A stretch of DNA of 64,000 nucleotides from Bacillus kexueae (GCF_022809095.1 NZ_JALAZE010000001.1:124001-188000), one strand, 5' to 3'. Positions 18,904 to 28,277 are shown, numbered from the stretch's first letter. Notes: a model not told the origin generated them from the letters alone. Numbers and translations: made by a program.

Positions 18904-19458
18904 ATGATTACGATGACAAATATAATCCGTGAAGGGCATCCTACCCTTCGCGAAGTGGCAAAAGAAGTACCGCTACCAGCGTCTGAAGAAGATAAAGAAA
19001 CGTTGAAGCAAATGCTTGAGTACGTTCAAAACAGTCAAAACCCCCAAATTGCAGAGAAATATGGACTTAGACCTGGCATCGGTCTTGCCGCACCACAGAT
19101 TAATGTATCGAAGCGGATGATCGCCATTCATGTTGAGGATGAAAAAGGAAATGTTCATTCCTACGCGCTGTTCAATCCGAAAATTGTGAGCCATTCTGTT
19201 GAGAAAACATATCTTTCTAGTGGAGAAGGATGTTTATCTGTTGATCGCGCTGTACCTGGCTACGTTCCGCGCTATGCTCGCATTCGAGTAAAAGCAGTGG
19301 ATATTAATGGAGAAGAAGTAGATGTTCGCCTAAGAGGTCTACTTTCAATCGTTTTCCAACATGAAATTGACCACTTAAATGGTGTTATGTTTTACGATCA
19401 TATTGATTCTGAAAACCCATTTAAAGAACCAGAAAACGCTATTCCGTTAGAAAGATAA
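18904..19458 (+). CDS. def: Peptide deformylase
   Basis: A 184-residue type 2 deformylase that removes the formyl group from nascent proteins at the ribosome. All three metal-site motifs are present: GIGLAAPQ (58-65), EGCLS with metal ligand C110, and QHEIDH with H153, catalytic E154 and H157. The ATG at 18904 follows GGGAGTG by six bases and gives the same length as B. subtilis DefB/YkrB. The gene is bracketed by two ~300-bp direct repeats, so a single recombination could delete or amplify it. Confidence 0.95.
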   Translation: MITMTNIIREGHPTLREVAKEVPLPASEEDKETLKQMLEYVQNSQNPQIAEKYGLRPGIGLAAPQINVSKRMIAIHVEDEKGNVHSYALFNPKIVSHSVEKTYLSSGEGCLSVDRAVPGYVPRYARIRVKAVDINGEEVDVRLRGLLSIVFQHEIDHLNGVMFYDHIDSENPFKEPENAIPLER

Positions 19459-19491
19459 ACCTATAAGAAACATACATGATTTTACACTCAC

Positions 19492-19530
19492 ACCCCGGAC
19501 ATGAAAATTTATTCTCCCCGGGGTTTTTTC
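19492..19530 (+). terminator. Terminator of def inside the right direct repeat
   Basis: Same ACCCCGG/CCGGGGT hairpin with T-run as in the left copy, here 34 bp after the def stop codon, so probably the original of the two. Confidence 0.8.
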
Positions 19531-19589
19531 TTTCTACCATCTATCTATCATGATCGCTCATTCAGCTCACAGGTAATTTTTATTTTCAC

Positions 19590-19759
19590 AGAAAAAGCGC
19601 AAGTCCTTAGGCGAAGGGCGCAGGAGGACCTGCGAGGAGGCTTCCGTCGCCACAGCAGGGCCGAAGCGACCCGAGCTGATGGCGCTTTGCGCTAGACACC
19701 AAAAAAAACGGCAAAGAGAATCCTTTAACACTTTATTGAACGTAAACTTTCTGTAACAA
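19590..19759 (+). repeat. Family B repeat, copy B3
   Basis: Closely matches B2 because both lie in the long direct repeats. The right end abuts the hairpin at 19766-19806 that ends ykrA. Confidence 0.85.
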
Positions 19760-19765
19760 TATAAG

Positions 19766-19806
19766 AAGCCTCTACGTTTCCATTACCAAACGCAGAGGCT
19801 TTTTCA
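19766..19806 (-). terminator. Terminator between def and ykrA, bidirectional
   Basis: AAGCCTCTACGTTT and AAACGCAGAGGCTT pair across an eight-base loop. The plus strand has the stronger T-run; the minus strand continues TTCTTAT. Confidence 0.7.
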
Positions 19807-20592
19807 TTATCGAGCGGATACATTTAACAGATTCAACTGTTCAACCGCATATTGAATTCCGTCTTCTTCAACTGATTTTGTTACGAAGTCAGCTTTTTCT
19901 TTTAAACTTTCTACTGCATTGCCCATCGCAACACCCGTTCCTGCAAATTCAATCATTTCCATATCGTTTAGTCCATCACCAAACGCATACACATCTTCGC
20001 GGTCATACCCTAATCGTTCCATAATTTTTTTAATTCCTTCCGCTTTCGATCCACCTAACGGCAGGATGTCAGTTGACAGTCGATGCCAGCGAATGAAATG
20101 AAGGTCATCATAATCTTGATACATGACCTCTTCCCCATCTTCGCAAAATAAAAGTGTTTGATAAATGTTTTTGTCGTTGAAGTAATGAGGATGGAAATCA
20201 GGATGGTCAAACTTTAGAGAGCCAAAGCTTTCATGAATAAAAGGATGGTCCTCTACAGTGGATTTCATATCTTCTTCACTCATGAATACTAGTGGATGGT
20301 TCGATTTACTTGAATGCTCTAGCAATTGCTTTAACGTTTCAATTTTTAACGGATTTTCATATATCACTTCATCTTCAAATACAACATATTGTCCATTAAA
20401 GCTTACAAATGAGCGAATTCCTAGTTCCTCACGTAATTGCTTAAACATAAACGGAGCTCTTCCCGTCGCTATGAACACGTGATGACCCGCTTCATGTAAC
20501 TTTTGGATTGTTTCCTTTGTAGATGCCGGAAGTTCTTTTTCATGGTTCAATAATGTACCATCAATATCGAAAAAAAGTAGCTTTTTAATCAT
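19807..20592 (-). CDS. ykrA: Cof-type HAD-IIB phosphatase YkrA
   Basis: A 261-residue HAD-superfamily hydrolase. Motif I is DIDGTL near residue 8, motif II lies in FIATGRAP, and motif IV is GDGLNDMEM near residue 213, with a long C2-type cap between, as in Cof/YkrA phosphatases that act on sugar phosphates or related small molecules. ATG at 20592 follows AGAGGGG; the frame extends upstream to 20646 without a ribosome site. It lies next to def as in B. subtilis. Substrate unknown. Confidence 0.85.
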   Translation of the reverse strand: MIKKLLFFDIDGTLLNHEKELPASTKETIQKLHEAGHHVFIATGRAPFMFKQLREELGIRSFVSFNGQYVVFEDEVIYENPLKIETLKQLLEHSSKSNHPLVFMSEEDMKSTVEDHPFIHESFGSLKFDHPDFHPHYFNDKNIYQTLLFCEDGEEVMYQDYDDLHFIRWHRLSTDILPLGGSKAEGIKKIMERLGYDREDVYAFGDGLNDMEMIEFAGTGVAMGNAVESLKEKADFVTKSVEEDGIQYAVEQLNLLNVSAR

Positions 20593-20770
20593 TTGTAACC
20601 CCTCTTTAATTCCATTTTTATGGACGATAATCATTTTCTTAAACATTACCCATCTTAAAGGAATTCACTTATTTACACAATAAAAATGTGTGATTTTACA
20701 ACATTTTTACAATTCAATTAATGGGTAACATTTCCATTCTCACCTATGTAAATTAAGGGACAAAAACACA

Positions 20771-20776
20771 TATAAT
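20771..20776 (+). promoter_or_regulatory. -10 box of the small basic peptide gene
   Basis: A perfect TATAAT lies 69 bp before the peptide's start; no good -35 at 16-18 bp. Confidence 0.4.
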
Positions 20777-20839
20777 AGAAGTAAAGAGAGCGAAAAAATT
20801 TGTCATCAACAATACAAAATGAAGAGCGAGGTGATGGAC

Positions 20840-20911
20840 ATGTTGAGAAGGTTGAAAAATCGGTTACGTAAAGAATGGAAGCATGTTTTGCGAAGAAAAT
20901 TAATTGCGTAG
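20840..20911 (+). CDS. Very small, strongly basic 23-residue peptide
   Basis: Encodes MLRRLKNRLRKEWKHVLRRKL plus IA, an amphipathic helix with 11 basic and one acidic residue. GAGGTGATGGAC precedes the ATG at proper distance, a TATAAT lies upstream, and a strong terminator begins at the base after the stop codon, so the unit is a complete 150-170-nt transcript. I do not recognise it. It might be a regulatory peptide like the Fur-regulated basic proteins, a membrane-active peptide, or a small RNA with an incidental frame. Confidence 0.5.
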   Translation: MLRRLKNRLRKEWKHVLRRKLIA

Positions 20912-20942
20912 AGAACTGAGCTCCTTGCTCAGTTCTTTTTTT
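20912..20942 (+). terminator. Terminator of the small peptide transcript
   Basis: AGAACTGAGC and GCTCAGTTCT pair around TCCTT and are followed by seven T. Confidence 0.9.
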
Positions 20943-21120
20943 AAGGCTGTTCTTCGTATAGATTGTTTCTTTTTCCCATCATTTTTTAAACGAATGCTGG
21001 ACATTGAGCTACGGACACTTGCATCCAGCAAGAGTCAAGTGCCCTCCGCTCCATTCCAAAGGGGAAAAACGGACTCAACACTATACACTAAAAGCAACAA
21101 TCTTTTAGAAAAAAGCCTTT
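20943..21120. repeat. Family A repeat, copy 3
   Basis: AAGGCTGTTCTTCGTATAGATTG at the left mirrors CAATCTTTTAGAAAAAAGCCTT at the right, giving inverted ends of about 30 bp. The core has GCTACGGACACTTGC. This is the best-preserved full-length copy. From 21121 to 21474 only the rpoY promoter region is seen (TATAAT at 21422-21427). Confidence 0.7.
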
Positions 21121-21474
21121 TTAAAATCATTTGTCTAAATGTTTTAGTTATAGTATGTATAAAATACATTATTTGAGGTACTATATTTACACTATGTAGT
21201 GAAGCGGAAAACAGATAACTCATACGGTGTGTAGTGGAAAGCAAGTATCTGGAGCATAATATGAAAAATTGGATTGTTATATAAAAAAGCGACATAAAAA
21301 GGTTATCAAAGCAAAAAAACGGTTATAGCTACCTTTTAAAAATAGTCTTAAAATGAACTCTCATACGGGGATTACAAGGGGAATGTCCCGTGATTCGCTT
21401 TTCTTTATGCGTGTTTTCGCATATAATAGAAAAAGCTAGTGAAACATACGGAAGTTAAGGAGAGATTTGGAAAC

Positions 21475-21684
21475 ATGATGTTTAAAGTATTTTTTCAAGA
21501 ATTAGCTCAAGAACCACCAGTGCGTGAAAGAACGAAATCGGTGTTTGTTGAGGCACAAACTGAAGGAGAAGTTCGTGCAAAATTAAAAGATCACGGATAT
21601 AACATCGAATTTATTCAGCAAGTAAACGATGTTTTCCTTGAATATGAGAAACAAAGCGAAAACTTTAAAGTATTGGAGATCTGA
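21475..21684 (+). CDS. rpoY: RNA polymerase epsilon subunit
   Basis: A 69-residue protein, the same length as B. subtilis RpoY (YkzG), starting MMFKVFFQE and ending [14 protein letters not shown]. It is a small RNA polymerase-associated subunit of Firmicutes. The start at 21475 is set by family length; AAGGAGAG is a little far upstream and an in-frame GTG at 21439 would extend it by 12 residues. It ends 7 bp before rnjA, the usual pair in Bacillaceae. Confidence 0.92.
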   Translation: MMFKVFFQELAQEPPVRERTKSVFVEAQTEGEVRAKLKDHGYNIEFIQQVNDVFLEYEKQSENFKVLEI

Positions 21685-21691
21685 TAGCGTT

Positions 21692-23359
21692 ATGAAATTT
21701 GTAAAAAACGATCAAGTAGCAGCATTTGCCCTTGGCGGATTAGGTGAGATCGGAAAAAACACCTATGCCGTTCAATTTCAAGATGAAATCATTTTAATCG
21801 ATGCAGGAATTAAGTTCCCTGAGGATGAATTGCTCGGCATTGATTATGTTATTCCTGATTACTCTTATTTAGTAAAAAATCAGGAAAAAATTAAAGGTTT
21901 GTTCGTGACGCACGGTCATGAAGACCATATCGGTGGGATTCCTTACCTTTTACGTGAAGTGAACATTCCTATTTACGGTGGTAAGTTAGCCATTGGATTA
22001 ATTAAAAATAAATTAGAAGAGCACGGCCTTTTAAGACAAGCAAAATTAAACATTATTAAAGAAGATGACGTCATTAAATTCCGTAAAACAGCCGTTACGT
22101 TTTTCCGTACTACACATAGTATTCCGGATTCGTATGGAGTTGTTGTGAAAACTCCTGCAGGGAACATCGTTCATACAGGAGACTTCAAATTCGACTTCAC
22201 ACCAGTTGGAGAACCAGCAAACTTAACAAAAATGGCTGAAATCGGAAAAGAAGGTGTCCTTTGCCTTCTATCAGATAGTACGAACAGTGAGATTCCAGAT
22301 TTCACAATGTCGGAGCGTCGCGTTGGTGAAAGTATTCAAGATATCTTCCGTAAAGTAAATGGTCGTATTATTTTCGCTACCTTCGCCTCCAACATTCACC
22401 GCTTGCAACAAGTGACTGAAGCGGCCGTTCAAAACAACCGTAAAATTGCGGTTTTTGGTCGCAGTATGGAAGCAGCGATTGAAATAGGACATGACCTCGG
22501 ATATATCCGTTGTCCGAAAGATACATTTGTTGATGCAAACGAAATTAATCGTTTACCTGCTCACCGTGTGACAATTCTTTGTACAGGAAGCCAAGGTGAA
22601 CCGATGGCAGCCTTATCAAGAATTGCAAATGGGACGCACCGTCAAATTCAAATTATTCCTGGCGATACAGTCGTCTTCTCTTCCTCCCCGATTCCAGGAA
22701 ATACGCTTAGTGTATCTCGCACCATTAACCAATTGTATCGTGCTGGTGCTGAGGTTATTCATGGATCACTTAGCGATATTCATACGTCTGGTCATGGTGG
22801 ACAAGAAGAGCAAAAACTTATGCTTCGCTTAATGAAGCCGAAATATTTCATGCCGATTCACGGGGAATATCGCATGCAAAAAATGCATGCCAAGCTCGCA
22901 GTTGATTGTGGAGTGGAAGAAGATAACTGCTTTATCATGGACAACGGAGAAGTGTTAGCCATGAGCGAACGAGAAGCCTCAGTTGCCGGGAAGATTCCTT
23001 CAGGTTCTGTTTACATTGACGGAAGCGGGATCGGCGACATCGGAAATATTGTACTGCGCGACCGCCGCATCCTTTCAGAAGAAGGACTTGTTATTGTCGT
23101 TGTCAGCATCAATATGAAGGAGTTTAAAATTGAAGCCGGCCCTGATATTATTTCTCGCGGTTTCGTATACATGCGTGAATCCGGTGACTTAATTAACGAC
23201 GCCCAAGATTTAATTGCTAAACATTTAAACAAAGTGATGGAACGTCGCACTTCTCAATGGTCAGAAATTAAAAACGAAATTACCGATACACTAGCTCCGT
23301 TTTTATACGAGAAGACAAAAAGACGTCCAATGATTTTACCAATCATTATGGAAATTTAA
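21692..23359 (+). CDS. rnjA: Ribonuclease J1
   Basis: A 555-residue metallo-beta-lactamase/beta-CASP ribonuclease, exactly the usual J1 length, with 5'-exonuclease and endonuclease activity in mRNA decay. Metal-site motifs include HGHEDHIGG near residue 74, [14 protein letters not shown] and the C-terminal PIHGEYRM. The ribosome site is weak, so translation probably couples to rpoY just upstream. In B. subtilis the SR1P peptide, also encoded here, strengthens GapA-RNase J1 contact. Confidence 0.96.
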   Translation: MKFVKNDQVAAFALGGLGEIGKNTYAVQFQDEIILIDAGIKFPEDELLGIDYVIPDYSYLVKNQEKIKGLFVTHGHEDHIGGIPYLLREVNIPIYGGKLAIGLIKNKLEEHGLLRQAKLNIIKEDDVIKFRKTAVTFFRTTHSIPDSYGVVVKTPAGNIVHTGDFKFDFTPVGEPANLTKMAEIGKEGVLCLLSDSTNSEIPDFTMSERRVGESIQDIFRKVNGRIIFATFASNIHRLQQVTEAAVQNNRKIAVFGRSMEAAIEIGHDLGYIRCPKDTFVDANEINRLPAHRVTILCTGSQGEPMAALSRIANGTHRQIQIIPGDTVVFSSSPIPGNTLSVSRTINQLYRAGAEVIHGSLSDIHTSGHGGQEEQKLMLRLMKPKYFMPIHGEYRMQKMHAKLAVDCGVEEDNCFIMDNGEVLAMSEREASVAGKIPSGSVYIDGSGIGDIGNIVLRDRRILSEEGLVIVVVSINMKEFKIEAGPDIISRGFVYMRESGDLINDAQDLIAKHLNKVMERRTSQWSEIKNEITDTLAPFLYEKTKRRPMILPIIMEI

Positions 23360-23392
23360 TGAATTGAAAAAATCTTTTCATCAAACAGAATT

Positions 23393-23431
23393 AGAGGACA
23401 TAATCCCCTAGGTGATTATGTCCTCTTTTTT
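23393..23431 (+). terminator. Terminator of rpoY-rnjA
   Basis: AGAGGACATAATC and GATTATGTCCTCT form a 13-bp stem followed by six T. Confidence 0.9.
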
Positions 23432-23446
23432 GATATTGATTATGCT

Positions 23447-24061
23447 TCAGCTTAAACTTGACCAAATCTCGTAAAAACTCCAAAGACTAAATCCGATTAA
23501 CAATAACCCTGACACTTTATTAACAAGTGGAATAAAAAGTGAGGTTCGCTTTATTAATCGACTTGTTAACTGACTTAAAAGCCACCACCAAAAGGCTGAA
23601 CCTAGGAACACACCGAAAACAAACAACAAACCTAAATTCGATTCATTTGCCAAACCAAAGCTAGAAAGGATGGCTAGAAAAGAAAAAATCGTCATAGGAT
23701 TTGCAACGGTAAGAAAGAAGGTTGAGATGAAAGTTCGAAACAAAGCTTGTTCTTTTTTCGTGTTCGCCTCTTTTTGATTTTCCTTTGCAAAAAACGTTTT
23801 CATTCCTAAATAACTTAAAAAGATTCCACCGAGTAGCTGTAGCCATAACTGATTTGAAACAAATAAACCGGTTACGATAACAAGACCGAACGCCGCCATA
23901 AAACCGTACAACGCATCAGCTGTCGCCGCCCCTAATCCTGAAACGAACCCTACCCTCTTCCCAAACGTAATTGATCGATTCATGCATAAGATACCAACTG
24001 GCCCTACAGGTGCGGCAATACTAATTCCAATAATGAATCCCTTTATCAATACCTCAATCAT
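23447..24061 (-). CDS. LysE/RhtB-family amino acid exporter
   Basis: A 204-residue, six-helix inner-membrane protein with the family hallmark GISIAAPVGPVGILCMNRS near residues 10-28 and a second conserved NPMTIFSF segment near 120. Members export lysine, threonine, homoserine and related amino acids. ATG at 24061 follows TAGGAGTAG. It lies 10 bp downstream of an Lrp-type regulator gene, a common regulator-exporter pair; the exported amino acid cannot be told. Confidence 0.85.
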   Translation of the reverse strand: MIEVLIKGFIIGISIAAPVGPVGILCMNRSITFGKRVGFVSGLGAATADALYGFMAAFGLVIVTGLFVSNQLWLQLLGGIFLSYLGMKTFFAKENQKEANTKKEQALFRTFISTFFLTVANPMTIFSFLAILSSFGLANESNLGLLFVFGVFLGSAFWWWLLSQLTSRLIKRTSLFIPLVNKVSGLLLIGFSLWSFYEIWSSLS

Positions 24062-24071
24062 ATAGCTACTC

Positions 24072-24545
24072 CTAATCTTTTTTGCCAAAATAGTCATGTT
24101 GAATAGGAATTTTTACTGTTTCCTTTTCTGTATTCATGACAATCGTTGTTTTCGTTTTCACAATCCCCTCCAGACCTTTAATCTCAAAACTAATAACTCG
24201 GTCTAATTCTTTCGTATTACGGCATCTTATTTTTAATAAATAATCGTCTTCCCCAGCAATGTGATGACATTCTTGCACTTCCTCTAAGTTGTTCACAAGT
24301 TGGAGAAAGGAATGGCGATATGTTGGCTTTTCTAACGTTACCAAAACAAATGCCGTGCATTCTGTTCCTACTTTTTCGTGATCGACAATCACTCCGAATT
24401 CTTTTATTACACCAGCTTCACTCAATTTGAGTACTCTTTCTTTTACCGCCGGAGAAGATAGATCAATGTTTGAAGCTAACTCTGCCCATGTCATTCTCCC
24501 ATTTTCCATCAAAGCTTTTATAATTTGGTAATCCACTTTATCCAT
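24072..24545 (-). CDS. Lrp/AsnC-family transcriptional regulator
   Basis: 157 residues: an N-terminal helix-turn-helix (about 3-55, WAELASNIDLSSPAVKERVLKL) and a C-terminal RAM ligand-binding domain with the AGEDDYLLKIRC strand. AAGGTGATG precedes the ATG. It forms an operon with the LysE exporter and most likely regulates it in response to an amino acid. The AT-rich stretch upstream (24555-24635) has several TTAATAA-type dyads suited to Lrp binding, but no single site stands out. Confidence 0.9.
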   Translation of the reverse strand: MDKVDYQIIKALMENGRMTWAELASNIDLSSPAVKERVLKLSEAGVIKEFGVIVDHEKVGTECTAFVLVTLEKPTYRHSFLQLVNNLEEVQECHHIAGEDDYLLKIRCRNTKELDRVISFEIKGLEGIVKTKTTIVMNTEKETVKIPIQHDYFGKKD

Positions 24546-24673
24546 TTACATCACCTTATTTTTTAATGTTTTCCATATTATATTTTTTGTTTTATTAATT
24601 TTCAACCTATAATTTATTAAATTATTAATTTAATAACAACGTACGCTGTCCCCTATTCTCATTTTCATGAATT

Positions 24674-24850
24674 AAGAAAAGCGCAAAGCGAAAGTCCTTA
24701 GGAGAAGTGCGCTGGAGGAGCTGCGAGGAGGCTTCCGTCGCCACAGCAGGGCTGAAGCGACCCGAGCTGATGGCGCTTGGAGCTAGACACCCAAAAAAAC
24801 GGTAAAGAGAATACTTTAACACTTTATTGAACTTAAACTTTCTGTAACAA
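24674..24850 (+). repeat. Family B repeat, copy B4
   Basis: AAGAAAAGCGCAAAGCG to TTTCTGTAACAA, with several substitutions relative to B1 (AGGAGAAGTGCGC, CTGAAGCG). The right end abuts the terminator of the ABC operon. Confidence 0.85.
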
Positions 24851-24872
24851 AAAAACACCCAGTTTAGGGTGC
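24848..24872 (-). terminator. Terminator of the LnrLMN-like ABC operon
   Basis: CACCC and GGGTG pair around a six-base loop; the minus strand continues TTTTTTTG and then runs into repeat B4. Confidence 0.65.
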
Positions 24873-24899
24873 GCAATTTTTTAGTTCCTTCAATGACGT

Positions 24900-25997
24900 T
24901 TATCGGGCCTTATTCTCCATTGCATGAATACCAATCCCCATCATGACAATGGACATGAACAGCAACATAGAGATAGGATACAACATATCTACGAATGTTT
25001 GATGGTACAGTGTGGCTCCTTTTAAAACTTCCATTGCATACGTGATGGGAACAAATTTTGATAAAGCAATCATCCATTCGGATGAAACAATTTCAATCGG
25101 CCAATAAGCTCCGCCAATCATTGCCATACTTACAGATATCAGTGGGATAACCGCTTGATACTGACGAGTGTTTTTCGCAAATCCAGTGATCATGACAGAC
25201 ATAGAAACAATGGTTAAAAGATACGGGATCACTAGTACGCAAACTTTCCAAAATGCATCATTAAACTCAATACCCACACCGAATCGAAAAATAGAAAAGA
25301 TTAATAAGACTTGAACGTACCCTATTAGGAAACTATAGGTTAAATTTCCCATATATACTTGCCACTTTGTTATGGAAGAAACAATAATTCGGTCCCAAAC
25401 GCTTAATTCTTTTTCTTCTAAAATGGATACGACATTATACGCAACCGTAAAAATAACAAAAAATAGCGTAAATCCTATTAAACTTTGGAGCTTCGTATCG
25501 ATAATAATTGTCCCTTCACTTGTAAAGCTTTTCGTTGAAATGTGAAATAACGGATTTTTCTCACTGTCAGATAAGACTTGTTTAACTAATTCTTTATCAT
25601 TCGTTTGCTCAAGCAAATGTTGCTGATTGAAAAGATCGGTTACCATACTTGAAACCATTTGTTGGATAAAACGGACGTTTTCTGTTTCAGCCGTTATAAG
25701 AAGCACAAAATCTTCTTTCTTTAACACAACACCAGCTTCAACTTCCCCTTCTCTTACCATTCTTTCCACTTCTTCTTTCGGAAATATAAGAAAAGTCATT
25801 CCGTTCGCTTCGTTCATATGACTTATTAATTCATTTGTTTCATTTTCCGGAAGCTCTGAATATACAGGGATTCGTAATTCAGGATTCGTTCCCTTTCCTA
25901 TAAAAAAGGCCAGAATTAGGCTTAAAGAAGTCATAAAAATAAACAGCCAAGGCTTTCGGATAAATAATAGAAATTTTACATGTAAAATTGTCTTCAT
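24900..25997 (-). CDS. ABC-2 type permease, LnrN-like
   Basis: 365 residues with one N-terminal helix (about 17-35), a large extracytoplasmic region (to about 165) and five or six C-terminal helices, the layout of ABC-2 export permeases. It overlaps the preceding permease gene by 4 bp. By gene order (kinase, regulator, ATPase, permease, permease) it corresponds to LnrN/YfiN of B. subtilis, part of the linearmycin-resistance exporter; the actual substrate here is unknown. Confidence 0.8.
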   Translation of the reverse strand: MKTILHVKFLLFIRKPWLFIFMTSLSLILAFFIGKGTNPELRIPVYSELPENETNELISHMNEANGMTFLIFPKEEVERMVREGEVEAGVVLKKEDFVLLITAETENVRFIQQMVSSMVTDLFNQQHLLEQTNDKELVKQVLSDSEKNPLFHISTKSFTSEGTIIIDTKLQSLIGFTLFFVIFTVAYNVVSILEEKELSVWDRIIVSSITKWQVYMGNLTYSFLIGYVQVLLIFSIFRFGVGIEFNDAFWKVCVLVIPYLLTIVSMSVMITGFAKNTRQYQAVIPLISVSMAMIGGAYWPIEIVSSEWMIALSKFVPITYAMEVLKGATLYHQTFVDMLYPISMLLFMSIVMMGIGIHAMENKAR

Positions 25998-27226
25998 ACC
26001 ACTCCCCCCTTTTTTCCAAACAATTGATTTGCAATGAAGAGGATGGTACAGCCAACTGAAATTAAAAGCACTAATTCAATATAGATGGCTGAAAAGGTAT
26101 ATCCTTGTAACAACTTTAAATATGCGCTCATAGCTGCTCCATTCGGTGTTATTTTCCCGAGGATTTGTATGACATTTGGAAAATTACCGACTGGATAAAA
26201 GCTTCCCCCTAAAAACGCGAAAGCTGTAACAATGACGCTCGAAAAAATATTTGAAGCACTCTGTGAATCGAGTCGATAATTAATTGCCGCGATCAAAGTT
26301 CCGAGACTTCCAACGGTAAAACTTAAACAAAGTGTAACGAGTAAAAACAGGGACATATTCGGCCAATGAACATCATAAGCAAGGGCACAGACACCATATA
26401 GAATAAATAATTGAGTTAAAACAATGATCATCGTCCCAACTGTTTTACTAATAAAATAAGTTTTTTGTGACACATTCGAAAGTAATATTCGATCGTATAC
26501 ATGAGACTTTTTTTCGACAAATGCTAGCGATCCACTATTACCGGCAACATACAATACGAACATGACACTCATCGCAACGGTATAATAACCAATCGCATTA
26601 ATTTTTTCTTTTTTATTGACCGTTTGTACTTCTCCTTCGATAAAGGTTTGATCGGAAGTAAGATTTATGCCAGCGTGATTAAGTGACACAGCTTTTGTAA
26701 GTTGAAGTTGAAACGCAGATAAAATATCTTCAACTAAGTTCCCTCTCCACTCTTTTCCTTCCCTGATATAAAATTCGAGAGTTGGACTATCAGTCTCTTC
26801 AACTCCGTACATTTTTTTGAGCATATCGAACGTGAAATTTTCCGGTATGATAAGGACAGCGTCAAACTCATGAGAATGCTTCAAATCGTCTAGCTTCCCC
26901 TTTGGATTTAACTGAAGTTCAATGAATGGACGTATTGATTCGCTTTGAAGTACATCTTGAATTAAAATTTCGGATGGAGACCTCACATATTCCCGTCCTA
27001 CATCTGGCATATATGTGTTAATAAATCTACTTTTTTCAGCTTCTTCATCTTCATTTTGAATTATGGCAAGTTTCGTTGTTAATGGCACATTCCCATCCTC
27101 TAATACATTCGCGAGTGCGACTCCTAAAATGGTGATTAGTATTAATGGCATTGCCAATAAAATGAGCAACTCTTGACCATTGCGAAGGGTTAATAGAAGT
27201 TCTTTTTTGATAAACGACAAGATCAA
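25994..27226 (-). CDS. ABC-2 type permease, LnrM-like
   Basis: 410 residues with the same layout as its neighbour: an N-terminal helix, an extracytoplasmic domain of about 190 residues and a block of six C-terminal helices with GGSFYPVGNFP near residue 345. The second membrane subunit of the exporter, 15 bp after the ATPase gene and overlapping the next permease gene by 4 bp, so expression is tightly coupled. Confidence 0.82.
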   Translation of the reverse strand: MILSFIKKELLLTLRNGQELLILLAMPLILITILGVALANVLEDGNVPLTTKLAIIQNEDEEAEKSRFINTYMPDVGREYVRSPSEILIQDVLQSESIRPFIELQLNPKGKLDDLKHSHEFDAVLIIPENFTFDMLKKMYGVEETDSPTLEFYIREGKEWRGNLVEDILSAFQLQLTKAVSLNHAGINLTSDQTFIEGEVQTVNKKEKINAIGYYTVAMSVMFVLYVAGNSGSLAFVEKKSHVYDRILLSNVSQKTYFISKTVGTMIIVLTQLFILYGVCALAYDVHWPNMSLFLLVTLCLSFTVGSLGTLIAAINYRLDSQSASNIFSSVIVTAFAFLGGSFYPVGNFPNVIQILGKITPNGAAMSAYLKLLQGYTFSAIYIELVLLISVGCTILFIANQLFGKKGGVV

Positions 27227-27241
27227 TTCAACCCCCCCTTT

Positions 27242-28174
27242 CTAATTTCGCAAATCACGTCCAGTTAAATGTAAGAAGACATCTTCTAGTGATGGTATCT
27301 TTTCATCCACAGCTTGTATGGTCGCATTCGTGTTCTCACTCAATTGAACAATTATCATAAATGCATTTAATTCTTTTGGAATTAATATGGAGATGGTTTT
27401 TCCATTCCTGTTCACTCGAGAGATTGAAGGATGATTCATCAGTGCCTCTACAAATAATTGGTTTTCTTCTTGAAGTTTAATTTCAACCGTCTTTTCGTTC
27501 GATAAGATGTTTTTGATTTCATCTTTTGTTCCTGATGCAATAATTTGTCCTTTATCCATGATGTAAATTCGACTACATAAATATTCAACCTCTTCCATGT
27601 AGTGGCTCGTATATAGAACGGTCATCCTTTTCTCCTGATTAAGTCGCTTGACGGTTTCTAAAATAAAGTGACGTGATTGTGGATCAATTCCGACGGTCGG
27701 TTCATCCATGATTAAGATCTGGGGATTGTGTAGCAAAGCTACCCCGATATTTAATCTGCGTTTCATTCCGCCGGAAAACGTTCTTACCTTTACTTTTCGT
27801 TTATCCTTAAGTCCAATAATTTGAAACACTTCTTCCACTTTTTCTTTCAAGTTTTCCTTTGTTAATCCATGGATTTTTCCGAAAAAGCGTAAATTTTCCT
27901 CAGCCGTTAAATCTTCATATAGTGCAATTTCTTGAGGAACTACTCCAAGAATATTTCTAAGTTTTTTTGGATTTTTCAACACACTCTCATTATGCAACCG
28001 AACATCTCCACTGGAAGGTTTTATTAAAGAAGAAATCATGGAGATCGTAGTCGATTTTCCCGCTCCATTCGGTCCTAATAATCCAACAATCTCTCCTTTT
28101 TGAATGTACATATGCACATTGCGTACAGCTTGAACTTGCTTATACGATTTAAATAACTCTAACACCTCTAACAT
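27242..28174 (-). CDS. ABC transporter ATP-binding protein, LnrL-like
   Basis: 310 residues with Walker A GPNGAGKS (34-41), signature SGGMKRR near residue 140, Walker B ILIMDEP and the switch histidine in YTSHYMEE; a C-terminal extension of about 85 residues is usual for DrrA-type export ATPases. AAAAGGGGTG precedes the ATG. It is the first gene of the exporter operon, preceded by a paired dyad likely bound by the neighbouring response regulator. Confidence 0.9.
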   Translation of the reverse strand: MLEVLELFKSYKQVQAVRNVHMYIQKGEIVGLLGPNGAGKSTTISMISSLIKPSSGDVRLHNESVLKNPKKLRNILGVVPQEIALYEDLTAEENLRFFGKIHGLTKENLKEKVEEVFQIIGLKDKRKVKVRTFSGGMKRRLNIGVALLHNPQILIMDEPTVGIDPQSRHFILETVKRLNQEKRMTVLYTSHYMEEVEYLCSRIYIMDKGQIIASGTKDEIKNILSNEKTVEIKLQEENQLFVEALMNHPSISRVNRNGKTISILIPKELNAFMIIVQLSENTNATIQAVDEKIPSLEDVFLHLTGRDLRN

Positions 28175-28230
28175 GTGACCACCCCTTTTGTTCTTACTAT
28201 TAGTTTAAATGAATATTTCATATCCTTGCA

Positions 28231-28277
28231 GTCACGGAAGTCATAAAACATGGTCTAAATCAATGACTTCCGTCACT
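28231..28277. promoter_or_regulatory. Paired operator upstream of the LnrLMN-like operon
   Basis: GTCACGGAAGTCAT (28231-28244) and ATGACTTCCGTCAC (28263-28276) are inverted repeats differing at one base. Each half is itself a TGAC-TTCC-GTSA palindrome. They lie 57-103 bp before the ATPase start, a typical place for a NarL/LuxR-type response regulator. Confidence 0.6.

Larger units (their letters stand above)
19463..19761 (+). repeat. Long direct repeat, right copy, downstream of def
   Basis: Near-identical partner of 18426-18722, shifted by about 1037 bp. A handful of substitutions and small length changes in A-runs separate the copies, so the duplication is recent or kept alike by gene conversion. 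Confidence 0.9.
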
